The notes under the pieces: model-generated
What the model saw: only the letters and a program-made list of their open reading frames with translations
The model's database searches: none
What the model was told of the DNA's origin: nothing
Shown here: positions 44,665 through 52,839 of the stretch, piece after piece
Layout: each line of letters starts with the position of its first letter
Position numbering within the stretch: the first letter of the stretch is position 1
Source of the DNA: Aquimarina sp. TRL1
Lineage (GTDB): Bacteria; Bacteroidota; Bacteroidia; Flavobacteriales; Flavobacteriaceae
Reading direction: 5' to 3'
Length of the DNA: 64,000 nucleotides
Assembly: GCF_013365535.1 (NCBI RefSeq)
Contig: NZ_CP053590.1
Coordinates: 4,330,501 to 4,394,500, forward strand
Translations under genes and position numbers: made by a program

Positions 44665-44681
44665 AATAAAAACCAAAAAGA

Positions 44682-45266
44682 ATGACACGATTGAAACAGC
44701 AGATTGCATTTATTAAGGAAATTGATCAATTAAAATATATTACAAGAAAAACAAAATTATTTGCCAGTAACCGACATGAAAATGATGCAGAGCACAGCTG
44801 GCATTTGGCACTTATGACGTTAATACTGGCAGAGCATGCAAATGAAGAAATAGATGTATTGAAAGTATTAAAAATGGTCTTGATACATGATCTGGTAGAA
44901 ATTGATGCTGGTGATATTTTTTTATTTGATACTACAAAAAATCACAATAATACAGAAGAAGAATTACGAGCAGCAACTCGAATATTTTCAATATTGCCAC
45001 GGGATCAGGCATTAGAATTAATAAGCTTATGGAAAGAATTTGAATACGGGCAAACTAAGGAAGCTGCATTTGCAAAAGCAATTGATCGATTGCAGCCAGT
45101 CTTACAAAATGAATCTAACGACGGAGGGAGTTGGGTAGAGTACTCGGTTCCTTATGATACCATCTATGCCAAAATTGAACATATGAATACAGGATCTACT
45201 ACTTTGTGGAACTATGTAGAAGCACTTTTAAATACAATGAAGAAAAAAGAAATATTATGTCAATGA
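44682..45266 (+). CDS. HD-domain hydrolase, YfbR/HDDC2-like 5'-nucleotidase
   Basis: This 194-residue cytosolic metal-dependent phosphohydrolase shows the HD signature: RHENDAEHSWHLA, LIHDLVEIDAGD and a later Asp in KAIDRLQPVLQN. The length and the His-rich first motif match the YfbR/HDDC2 group, which dephosphorylates deoxynucleoside monophosphates. It lies next to, and divergent from, a Crp-type regulator gene. The exact substrate is not shown by the sequence. Confidence 0.88.
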   Translation: MTRLKQQIAFIKEIDQLKYITRKTKLFASNRHENDAEHSWHLALMTLILAEHANEEIDVLKVLKMVLIHDLVEIDAGDIFLFDTTKNHNNTEEELRAATRIFSILPRDQALELISLWKEFEYGQTKEAAFAKAIDRLQPVLQNESNDGGSWVEYSVPYDTIYAKIEHMNTGSTTLWNYVEALLNTMKKKEILCQ

Positions 45267-45345
45267 TCTCACTAAAATAAAAGAGCGAATGAAAATGAAA
45301 GTAGTATTTTTACAACAATAAGAATATATCATATTTTGTATCCAT

Positions 45346-46011
45346 ATGTGGGAAAAATTATATAAATATAGATTTGAGAATTTCTTTTTTAGTCAGATTG
45401 CAATTTTATTTGGTTCCTTAGTCGTTCCTGCAGTGTTTTTTGAACTCGTATTATCTCCCATATTATTTTTAATTAATCTATCAGCCGGAATCATTTTAAT
45501 TTCCAAAAGAAAAAAAACGATGTGGTTCTTCCTGATCCTACTTATCGTGACCGGGCTCGTTTTTGGATTTAATATGATAAAAAACCAAAATAGTCAAACG
45601 ATCAATTTTGTCAGATTAGGAGCGTATTTTCTTTTTTATATTGTAGTAACTATAGAAATGATCAAACAGGTATGGAATGCTGCTGTCATTAGTAAAAATG
45701 TGATTCTCGGTCTTATTAGCGGTTATATTTCCTTAGGTTTAATAGGTTTTTTTATCTGTTTATCCATAGAGATGGTGATACCAGGATCTTTTAATGATAA
45801 TATTGCAGGAGAAATAGCTACAAAAACTCTTACAGAAAAAATGATGTATTACAGCTACATCACTTTATTAACTATTGGGTATGGAGATATTGTTCCTTTG
45901 ACAGAACTGGCCAGAAAAGCAGCTATCTTAATAGGGTTAATGGGACAAATGTATTTGGTCGTCATTACTGCAATCGTAATGGGGAAATATGTAAATCAAA
46001 TTTCCAAATAG
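45346..46011 (+). CDS. Potassium-channel-like two-pore-helix membrane protein
   Basis: This 221-residue protein has about six membrane helices; the last pair flanks a pore loop with the K+ selectivity filter TIGYGDIVPLT. No Arg-rich S4 voltage sensor and no RCK or cyclic-nucleotide domain is visible. It probably forms a tetrameric K+ channel of the simple bacterial kind. The first four helices may be a divergent regulatory module. It stands alone. Confidence 0.85.
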   Translation: MWEKLYKYRFENFFFSQIAILFGSLVVPAVFFELVLSPILFLINLSAGIILISKRKKTMWFFLILLIVTGLVFGFNMIKNQNSQTINFVRLGAYFLFYIVVTIEMIKQVWNAAVISKNVILGLISGYISLGLIGFFICLSIEMVIPGSFNDNIAGEIATKTLTEKMMYYSYITLLTIGYGDIVPLTELARKAAILIGLMGQMYLVVITAIVMGKYVNQISK

Positions 46012-46159
46012 TTTTTTCCCCTTTCTTAATTAAACCTTTGTTTATATCCAAGGTCTTACTCGTATAATAGACAAAAAAAGAGACCTCTATTTAAGAATCA
46101 TTTTAATTAAGCTCTAAATAGTTGATATATAGTAAAATTGACTTAAATTTATTGAGAAA

Positions 46160-46232
46160 ACTACCCCTGGTTTTTCGGTAAACGATTTGTAAGTTATAAA
46201 TGTTTCAGCGCTGGAGCTTGATCAGGGGTAGT
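46160..46232 (+). promoter_or_regulatory. Long inverted repeat upstream of an exported-protein gene
   Basis: ACTACCCCTG (46160-46169) and CAGGGGTAGT (46223-46232) are perfect 10-bp arms separated by 53 bp. The interior holds the palindrome CAGCGCTG (46206-46213). It may be a pair of regulator sites or a structured RNA leader for the gene at 46281. Confidence 0.55.
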
Positions 46233-46280
46233 ATTATCTCACCTAGTGAGTCAACCCATGTCTAACTAATATCAATAATT

Positions 46281-47009
46281 ATGAGGAAAATAATTACGCT
46301 ACTTACGCTTGCCTTTTTTTGTATAAGTGTCACTAATGCACAAAATGCCAGAGAGGCAGCTCAAAATTCAAAGCAAATACAGGAAGGGAAAAAAAATCTG
46401 GAAAGAGATATTCAGGAATTAGCAGCTTTTAAGGAAAAACACGAACAATTCAAAACGGCATATGGTGAAAAAGATGCTGCCAGTACAAATAAAGTAATGG
46501 GACGTATTATTTCTGATATGAAAAGAGAAGTAAAACAAAGTACAATTAAGGCAAAAAAAGCAAAAAAAGAAATAGCTCAAAGCAGTGCAGAAATACGTAT
46601 AGAAAGACGAGAGATCCAAAGAGATAAAAAAGATGCGAGTAGAGGGAGATTCGATAGGAGAGACGATAAAAGAGATTTAGCAAGAGACAGAGCTAATTTA
46701 AAAGATGATCAACGGGACCGAAGAGATGATGTCAGAGATTATAAGGAACAAATAGCTAGAACAGAAAGACAAAAACAGATTCTAACAAACTTACAATCGT
46801 ATAAATTTACCTTTGACGATGCTGATTTTGAATCTGCAATGGTCAATAAAAATCTAGTTTTAGAGTTTATTGATTCCATGCAACAAGATATCGAGGCAAC
46901 CAAGATAGAATTAGGAGAAGACCGTCAGGAGCGAAGAGAAGATAAAAGAGAACGTAGAGATGATCGCAATGAACGCAATGAACATGACCGTTATAAAAGA
47001 CGAGGATAA
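46281..47009 (+). CDS. Exported Arg/Asp-rich coiled-coil protein
   Basis: This 242-residue protein has a signal peptide (1-20, ending TNAQ) and is almost entirely alpha-helical, strongly charged sequence. Two blocks (about 110-155 and 210-242) consist mainly of Arg, Asp, Glu and Lys in short RRDD/ERRED-type repeats. The segment between them is a normal helix (YKFTFDDADFESAMVNKN). I recognise no family. It could be a periplasmic chaperone-like or polyanion-binding protein, but this is open. A long inverted repeat precedes it and a terminator follows. Confidence 0.7.
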   Translation: MRKIITLLTLAFFCISVTNAQNAREAAQNSKQIQEGKKNLERDIQELAAFKEKHEQFKTAYGEKDAASTNKVMGRIISDMKREVKQSTIKAKKAKKEIAQSSAEIRIERREIQRDKKDASRGRFDRRDDKRDLARDRANLKDDQRDRRDDVRDYKEQIARTERQKQILTNLQSYKFTFDDADFESAMVNKNLVLEFIDSMQQDIEATKIELGEDRQERREDKRERRDDRNERNEHDRYKRRG

Positions 47010-47364
47010 GAAACATTCACTGCCCAGTACGGAATCAGTGGATATTATTAATGAATCAAGAAGCGTAAAATTCAGGATTCATAGTATTAATTAAGCTGTT
47101 AGCAAATATAATATACCAGATATCACAGAGCTCCTTTATGAAAATAGAGGAGTTTTTTTATGCTTTAGATCGTGGTCAGAAATAGTTTAATTTCTTATTA
47201 GGACACTTCACTATCTGATTTAGACACTTCACTAAAAAATACAATTTTCACAGCTGTGAACCGTCATACATTTGTACTATAAATAATTCAAAAATAGCAG
47301 ACTAAAACAGTGATTTACTATTGAGATTTATGAAATAGATAATGTGAATTTAAAATTTGAAACC
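47010..47364. other. Intergenic region with terminator
   Basis: The terminator of the upstream gene is at 47129-47159. After it come two copies of the 10-mer GACACTTCAC (around 47201-47231), 20 bp apart, which could be activator sites for the lipoprotein gene. Confidence 0.5.
47129..47159 (+). terminator. Terminator after the coiled-coil protein gene
   Basis: CTCCTTTAT (47131-47139) pairs with ATAGAGGAG (47144-47152) through a GAAA loop, with A-T and wobble extension at the base, then T7. Confidence 0.9.
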
Positions 47365-48027
47365 ATGAAAAAACTAGGAAAATTTTTAGGACTTGTTATA
47401 ATGATAACTGCATTCGTAGGATGTTCATCAGTAAAAGTAACACACTCATGGAAAGATATAAAAACAGAAAACCTGAAAGGAAAAAATATTTTGGTGATGT
47501 GTAAGACAAAAGATGATATTGCCAGAATACAATTTGAGGATGATATTACTGATGAGTTGAATCAAAACGGATATACAGCCCATGTTAGTTATAAGACATT
47601 TCCAGACATAAGTACAGATAAAAATGATCTGACAACAGAGGAAATAGAAAATGTAAAAACAAAATTAAAGGGAGAAGGAGTTGATGTTGTAGTAATGACG
47701 GTATTAAAAGACATAAAAAAATATACAACCACTACAGCTTCAGGAAGTACAGGATATTATGTTAGCACGTATCCAGGTTTTTACAGAAGAGGATATTATA
47801 GAGGATTTTACAGTTATTATGGTTCCGTATATATAGATACTGCTCCCGTAATGTATACAACCTCTTCAGGAAAAAAATACATCCTGGAAACAGTGTTTTA
47901 TGACCTAAAACAGCCAGAGAAAAATCAATTGATTTCAGTAATCACTACAGAATTAGATAATCCAGAAACTCTGGGAACTACTTCTACTGATTTTTCAAAA
48001 AAGATCGTAAAAGAACTATTAGATTAG
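47365..48027 (+). CDS. Lipoprotein of unknown function
   Basis: This 220-residue protein has a lipoprotein signal peptide (ITAFVGCSS). A Rossmann-like opening (KGKNILVMCKTKDD) and a Gly/Tyr-rich loop (FYRRGYYRGFYSYYG) suggest a periplasmic binding or assembly domain with resemblance to DUF4136-type lipoproteins, which I cannot confirm. The GTG at 47344 is rejected in favour of the ATG at 47365, which begins the signal peptide. A terminator follows. Confidence 0.65.
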   Translation: MKKLGKFLGLVIMITAFVGCSSVKVTHSWKDIKTENLKGKNILVMCKTKDDIARIQFEDDITDELNQNGYTAHVSYKTFPDISTDKNDLTTEEIENVKTKLKGEGVDVVVMTVLKDIKKYTTTTASGSTGYYVSTYPGFYRRGYYRGFYSYYGSVYIDTAPVMYTTSSGKKYILETVFYDLKQPEKNQLISVITTELDNPETLGTTSTDFSKKIVKELLD

Positions 48028-48049
48028 TTTTATTGTTTTGTTAGCCCCG

Positions 48050-48086
48050 AAACTGTTAAGGAGCCTATCTCTTTAACAGTTTTTTA
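48050..48086 (+). terminator. Terminator after the lipoprotein gene
   Basis: AAACTGTTAA (48050-48059) pairs with TTAACAGTTT (48073-48082) and ends in a T tract. Confidence 0.88.
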
Positions 48087-48213
48087 TTATTTGATTCTAG
48101 GTTTTTGACAATGAGAAAGAAAATCAATTAATCCCTAACAGAACCTTAGCATTAGATCATGATTAATACATCAGAAGTTTGAATAAATATGCTACCAATG
48201 TTATAAATTAGTT

Positions 48214-48221
48214 TAATTTTG
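48214..48221 (+). promoter_or_regulatory. Candidate -7 box TAATTTTG overlapping the annotated kinase start
   Basis: This TAnnTTTG match includes the TTG codon at 48219 used as the putative start of the kinase. If it is the real promoter, translation must begin further downstream, for example at TTG 48264. Confidence 0.45.
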
Positions 48222-49286
48222 CTTTTAATAGAAAAATATATACTAAGGAAAATCGTACTCAATTTGTGGTTTAAAAAAGTTAAACAATCTGTCATTCTCA
48301 GTATTGCATTATCAGTAACATTACTAGTTAATCTATTAAGAATATTATCCTTATTTGGTTTAAATCCCTTTGGAAAATCTTTTAGTACACCTACTATACA
48401 AGGAGTTCTGATCCGTATTTTATTTTTCTTTGTTTTCTCTTATTTGATATTACAGTTTAATACGAACTGGAAACTCCGATATCAGTACCTTAATAGAATT
48501 GTAAGGGTTTTAGTGTTAATTGCCGGGAATATTGCTGTTTTGAGTATTATTATTTCTGTTTTTATACCGATATATCAATATATAACCAAGATTATATTAT
48601 CTGATACAGAAAGAGGTTTTTTGTATTTTATCTATTGTATTGTTTTGTTGATTCTCATTTTTATTTCCAGAATTTTGAGATATCAGATTGTACATCAACA
48701 GGATTTAGTAGAAAAAGAATCGCTGAAAAGGCAAAGTTTGCAAAATGAATTATCAGCATTAAAGAACCAAATTAATCCGCATTTCCTGTTTAATTCTCTG
48801 AATTCGCTAAATTCTTTGATCAGGGATAACAAGGAGGCAACTACATTTGTCAATAAACTATCGTTTATGTATCGGTATATCCTGCAAAGCGGGCAGCAGG
48901 ATTTGGTAACATTAAAAGAAGAATTAAAGTTTTTAGACAGTTATATCTATTTGATAAAAACGAGATATAGAAATCGTTTCAGTATTACTATTGATATTGA
49001 TGCTATTTATTTACATATTGGGATTCCGTCTATGGTATTGCAGTTACTGGTAGAAAACGCTGTAAAGCATAATGAAATATCAGAAAATAATCCTCTTCAT
49101 GTAAGTATTTATATCAAAGAAAACCACATTGTAGTAGAAAATAAAATACGTCCTAGAACCACATTTGTAGATAGTACCGGCCAGGGATTGGCCAATATAG
49201 ATAAACGATATCTGTTACTAAAAGATCAACATATTAAGATTAGTGATGGAGATGATGTTTTTATGGTACAACTACCCTTAAAATAA
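48219..49286 (+). CDS. LytS-type sensor histidine kinase (His_kinase family)
   Basis: This 355-residue protein has about four membrane helices in the first 165 residues, a short coiled coil, and the LytS/AgrC-type kinase core. The H-box is NQINPHFLFNSLNSLN and the N-box VLQLLVENAVKHN; a Gly-rich lid (STGQGLANIDKRY) is present. The start is uncertain: the frame opens at TTG 48219, which overlaps a possible -7 box; no in-frame ATG is near. The LytTR response regulator gene follows 6 bp later, and the isonitrile-like operon lies 350 bp beyond it in the same direction. Confidence 0.85.
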   Translation: MLLIEKYILRKIVLNLWFKKVKQSVILSIALSVTLLVNLLRILSLFGLNPFGKSFSTPTIQGVLIRILFFFVFSYLILQFNTNWKLRYQYLNRIVRVLVLIAGNIAVLSIIISVFIPIYQYITKIILSDTERGFLYFIYCIVLLILIFISRILRYQIVHQQDLVEKESLKRQSLQNELSALKNQINPHFLFNSLNSLNSLIRDNKEATTFVNKLSFMYRYILQSGQQDLVTLKEELKFLDSYIYLIKTRYRNRFSITIDIDAIYLHIGIPSMVLQLLVENAVKHNEISENNPLHVSIYIKENHIVVENKIRPRTTFVDSTGQGLANIDKRYLLLKDQHIKISDGDDVFMVQLPLK

Positions 49287-49292
49287 TAGCGC

Positions 49293-50054
49293 ATGAAAGT
49301 AGTCATTGTAGAAGATGAAATAGCAGCAAGTGAAAACTTAATTTATTTATTAGAAAGTATTGATGATGGTATAGAAGTCCTTCAGGTATTGGATTCTGTA
49401 GCAGCTGCAGTATCATATTTTTCAACTCCTACGGACGCAGAATTGATCTTTATGGATATTCATCTGGCAGATGGGATTTCTTTTGAGATATTTGATCAGG
49501 TGCAGTTGACAATTCCGGTAATCTTTACAACAGCTTATGACCAATACGCCATACAGGCGTTTAAGGTCAATAGTATAGATTATCTCTTAAAACCAATCAG
49601 TGAAGAGGAATTAGAAGAAGGAATCGACAAGTATAGAAATATGCAAGTAAAACAGCCCCCTTTGGATGATCACATACAGGGAATGTTAGAGTTGATTCAG
49701 GCTAAAAACAAAAGTTTTAAAAACACCTATTTGATTCAAAAAAGAGATGAACTCATTCCTCTAAAAGTCCAGGATATAGCATTTTTTTATATAGAGACAG
49801 GAATTGTAAAAGCAGTAACTTTTTCTAATCAAAGTCATATCGTTAATAAAAAACTCGAAGATGTAGAGAACGAAATAGACCCTACCATCTTTCACAGAGT
49901 AAACAGGCAGTTTATTGTTAATAGGGAAGCAATTGTCAATATTAAGTTTTATTTCAATGGTAAATTGATTATAAATACAAATCCTCCGTTTCAGGAAAGA
50001 ATAGTTGCAAGTAAGGCCAAAGCAAATGAGGTAAAAAACTGGATGAATCTATAA
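49293..50054 (+). CDS. LytTR-family response regulator
   Basis: This 253-residue protein has a receiver domain (about 1-115; phospho-acceptor Asp in IFMDIHLADG, acidic pair in VIVEDE, Lys in YLLKPI) and a C-terminal LytTR DNA-binding domain (about 145-250; IAFFYIETGIVKAV, then FHRVNRQFIVNREAIV). It forms a two-component pair with the kinase just upstream. It could drive the biosynthetic operon downstream (inference from position). Confidence 0.92.
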   Translation: MKVVIVEDEIAASENLIYLLESIDDGIEVLQVLDSVAAAVSYFSTPTDAELIFMDIHLADGISFEIFDQVQLTIPVIFTTAYDQYAIQAFKVNSIDYLLKPISEEELEEGIDKYRNMQVKQPPLDDHIQGMLELIQAKNKSFKNTYLIQKRDELIPLKVQDIAFFYIETGIVKAVTFSNQSHIVNKKLEDVENEIDPTIFHRVNRQFIVNREAIVNIKFYFNGKLIINTNPPFQERIVASKAKANEVKNWMNL

Positions 50055-50408
50055 TATGGTCTTTTCAGGAATTAGCATTGATTATAAAACCATGTTAAAA
50101 ATTAACTTTTTTTTTAGAATTTATAGTTGCACATTATATTAATACAGTAATACATAATTTATATAAGTTTTAAATAGTTCTTTTTTGATCTGTAAGAAAA
50201 AAACAGATAAGAACAGAAACCATCTTATATGAGATGAATTGAAAGAAATTCATAAGCTTTTCTTTACTACGGTTTTAAAGTATTCGTTTTTTAACCTTCC
50301 TTTTTTTCTGATTTTGTAGTGTATATAAAATTGTGAAAATTAGCACAATCAACAAGTAACCAACTTAGATTGTTTAATAAACCAATTTTAATTACACACA
50401 AATTTCTT
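50055..50408. other. Intergenic region upstream of the biosynthetic operon
   Basis: I find no gene in about 350 bp. An ATCTGT/ACAGAT inverted repeat (50188-50193 and 50203-50208) is present. No convincing -7 box stands out. The operon's promoter and any LytTR sites should lie here. Confidence 0.45.
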
Positions 50409-51329
50409 ATGGATTTAAAACCATTAGCTATTGGATCTGCCGTATACACAGATCTAAATTTAACGGATGATAGTTTGATTGATAAACTGAAAGACGCTTT
50501 GTACAAAAACCGAATTATCGTTATCAAAAATCAGGAACTTTCAGAAGAAGATTTTTGCAACTTAGCGTATAAGCTGGGAGAGCCAATTCCATACATTCAG
50601 GAAAATTATAATCATCCGGATCATGAATTAATCTTTGTTTCTTCTAATGTAAAACAAGGAAAAACTCAGAAAATCGGAGTTCCTAGAACAGGAGGTTATT
50701 GGCACTCAGACACAGCTTTTGAGCCAGATCCCAAAGCAATTACAATGCTTATGCCTAAGATATTACCTGTGAGTATTCCACGTACAACTCGATTTATAGA
50801 TATGTCACAGGTGTATAATAAACTACCAAAGCATCTTCTGGATGAAATTGAAAATGCTGAGTTTATGCACAGTGGAAGGTATCGATACAAGGTAAGACCG
50901 GATGATGTAGGACTGGATGTTACAGAAATTCTGGAGATGATCGATTATATTCAGGAACCTGTCGCGCATCCTGCCGTATTGACTCATCCTTATACAGGAG
51001 AAAAAACAATTTATGGTACCAGAGGTTTTACTATTGGAATTAAAGACAGAGGAATGGATGACTCTGCCCGAATCTTGCAAGAAATTTTCGATTTTGCAGA
51101 GACAGAAGAATTTATAAAAGAAGTTCGTTGGGAAAAAGGAGATGTTATCATCTGGGATAATCGATTTTTGGCGCATTCTTCCGGGAGAAAAAAAGCACCG
51201 ACTGAAAACATACATCAAGAGGTAACCAAAGAAGAGGAAACGATGATGTATCGCATTACTTTGAAAGACGGATATCCTTTATCAGAAGAGCATTCAAAAA
51301 TAAAAGAAGAGGAAACTCAGGCTGTATAA
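50409..51329 (+). CDS. ScoE/Rv0097-like Fe(II)/2-oxoglutarate oxygenase (isonitrile-forming type)
   Basis: This 306-residue TauD/TfdA-fold enzyme has the iron triad in WHSDTAF (His99, Asp101) and LAHSSG (His256), with Arg282 in YRITLKDG for 2OG binding. Beyond the fold it follows the isonitrile synthases of actinobacterial isonitrile lipopeptide clusters: IPYIQENYNHPDH, KVRPDDV (Lys161, Arg163), VPRTGGYWHSD and RFIDMSQVYNKLP align with the Rv0097/ScoE pattern as I remember it. Differences are an Ile for the second Tyr and about 11 extra residues between His256 and Arg282. The FcoT gene follows by 28 bp. The frame is open to 50370, but ATG 50409 fits the family start. Confidence 0.85.
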   Translation: MDLKPLAIGSAVYTDLNLTDDSLIDKLKDALYKNRIIVIKNQELSEEDFCNLAYKLGEPIPYIQENYNHPDHELIFVSSNVKQGKTQKIGVPRTGGYWHSDTAFEPDPKAITMLMPKILPVSIPRTTRFIDMSQVYNKLPKHLLDEIENAEFMHSGRYRYKVRPDDVGLDVTEILEMIDYIQEPVAHPAVLTHPYTGEKTIYGTRGFTIGIKDRGMDDSARILQEIFDFAETEEFIKEVRWEKGDVIIWDNRFLAHSSGRKKAPTENIHQEVTKEEETMMYRITLKDGYPLSEEHSKIKEEETQAV

Positions 51330-51357
51330 TTCATTCACTTATTAATTATTATCAAAA

Positions 51358-51951
51358 ATGAGTAAACTCGTCGCATCCGATAATGTAATAGGAGTGGATC
51401 AAGATAGTATACCTATAGACCCTTCTTTTGTGGCAACCGTATTAAAACCCTATATGGAAACCACAACATATCTGAAATCTGCAGAAATTTTGAGTCATAA
51501 AAAGACAGCAGTTTCTAAAGATAATTCCGAAAATTTACTAGTAGCAAAAGGAGAATTCACAATTCCTAACAGTTGCTATATAGATGATACTGGGCATTTT
51601 AATGCTGTAGAATTTAATATTTGTTTTAATCAATTATCATATGTAATGTTTGCATATGCGTTTAAAAATAGATTAATGCATTCCATGTTCCAGCAATGGG
51701 ATGATACAGGGCTTAGTTTTGAAACATTCATGAACAATCAATTATCATCCATGCTAATCGTGAAAATTGAAGGAAAGTTTATGAATGCCATCGACTCTGA
51801 TCAATTTTGGGGAGAACTTATTCTCAGAGAGGTAACCCCCAGAAGTAAAGTAACTTTCTTCTATACCGATATCTTTTTTTATGATAAAAACGGAGGAAGA
51901 TCCAAAGGATCAGTCGTTCTGGCATATAACCCTAATTTTAACCATGAATAG
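51358..51951 (+). CDS. fcoT: FcoT-family hotdog thioesterase (ScoD/Rv0098-like)
   Basis: This 197-residue hotdog-fold protein matches FcoT. DDTGHFNAVEFNICFNQLSY and NNQLSSMLIVKIEGKF correspond to the most conserved FcoT segments (TGHFNAVE, CFNQLAY, HQLSSMLI), and the C-terminal NGGRSKGSVVLAYNPN to ENGGAASGEIELA (recalled). In Streptomyces, ScoD converts a crotonyl-carrier thioester and glycine into the amino acid that ScoE oxidises to an isonitrile. Finding it next to the ScoE-like gene is the strongest evidence for an isonitrile-type pathway. The methyltransferase start codon lies inside its last codons, implying coupled translation. Confidence 0.87.
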   Translation: MSKLVASDNVIGVDQDSIPIDPSFVATVLKPYMETTTYLKSAEILSHKKTAVSKDNSENLLVAKGEFTIPNSCYIDDTGHFNAVEFNICFNQLSYVMFAYAFKNRLMHSMFQQWDDTGLSFETFMNNQLSSMLIVKIEGKFMNAIDSDQFWGELILREVTPRSKVTFFYTDIFFYDKNGGRSKGSVVLAYNPNFNHE

Positions 51952-52822
51952 AAAAAAACAGCAGGCGATAAAGTCTGCAGAATCAGTCGCTGCTCTCAGA
52001 GCAGCGGCTTATAAAGAAAAAGATAAAAACCTGCGATGTTCTGATGATTTGGCCAGTTGTTTTTTAAACACTCCCTATAGATTACTAACATCTATACGAC
52101 CACATAAACTTCTAAAAAAGATACTGCACAAGATGTCTCCAGGAAGCTATCATTTTGCAATTACCAGAACCAAGCACTTTGATGAAATATTAAAAAAAGA
52201 AGCACTAAATGGTATTGAACAGTTGGTTATTTTAGGTGCTGGATATGATACCAGAGCGATTAGGTTTCAGGATCTATTAAAATCAGTTGATGTCTATGAA
52301 GTTGACTTTTATGCAACCCAAGAGAACAAGCAGAAAATCTTACACAAAAAAGTTAAAGACATTCCAGAGAATATTCATTTCATACCAGTAGATTTTAATA
52401 AAGATTCTTTTGAAGCAGCATTGGAATTTCACGGATTTGAAACCGATAAGAAGACATTATTTTTATGGGAAGGAGTTTCGTACTATTTGCCAGAGGCCGT
52501 AGTTAGACATATTTTACGCTTTGTTAGTTCTTGTAAAAACGGAAGTTCTATTGTATTTGATTATGCTTTGGAGAAATTTGTCAAAGGAGACTATTCTACC
52601 TTTGGAGGAGAGGAAATTGCAAAATGGCTAAAAAAGATTCAAGAACCATTTTTATTTGGGTTAGAACCAACACAAACAACTACTTTTTTGACAGAATGTA
52701 ACCTAACGTTATGTTCTGATCTTAGTCCCGAAGAACTGGAACAGAAATACCTAAAAACCCAAAGTGGCGAAATAGCAGGAAAAACATTAGGGCATGTGCA
52801 TATGGCACATGCTATTGTCTGA
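51944..52822 (+). CDS. SAM-dependent methyltransferase, leucine carboxyl methyltransferase family
   Basis: This 292-residue protein carries the family hallmarks: LVILGAGYDTRAIRF (SAM loop), VYEVDFYATQENKQ and LFLWEGVSYYLPEAVV, matching the LCM/TIGR00027 group common in mycobacteria. The family includes carboxyl O-methyltransferases, so methylation of a carboxylate product of the first two enzymes is a fair hypothesis. The frame is open to 51881, but ATG 51944, overlapping the FcoT stop by 8 bp, gives the normal N-terminus. The Rieske gene starts 17 bp after its stop. Confidence 0.85.
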   Translation: MNRKKQQAIKSAESVAALRAAAYKEKDKNLRCSDDLASCFLNTPYRLLTSIRPHKLLKKILHKMSPGSYHFAITRTKHFDEILKKEALNGIEQLVILGAGYDTRAIRFQDLLKSVDVYEVDFYATQENKQKILHKKVKDIPENIHFIPVDFNKDSFEAALEFHGFETDKKTLFLWEGVSYYLPEAVVRHILRFVSSCKNGSSIVFDYALEKFVKGDYSTFGGEEIAKWLKKIQEPFLFGLEPTQTTTFLTECNLTLCSDLSPEELEQKYLKTQSGEIAGKTLGHVHMAHAIV

Positions 52823-52839
52823 TTATAAGAACGAATTGT

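Noticed and set aside
50370..50408. Longer N-terminus for the ScoE-like oxygenase
   Set aside because: The extra 13 residues do not fit the family start; the ATG at 50409 is better.
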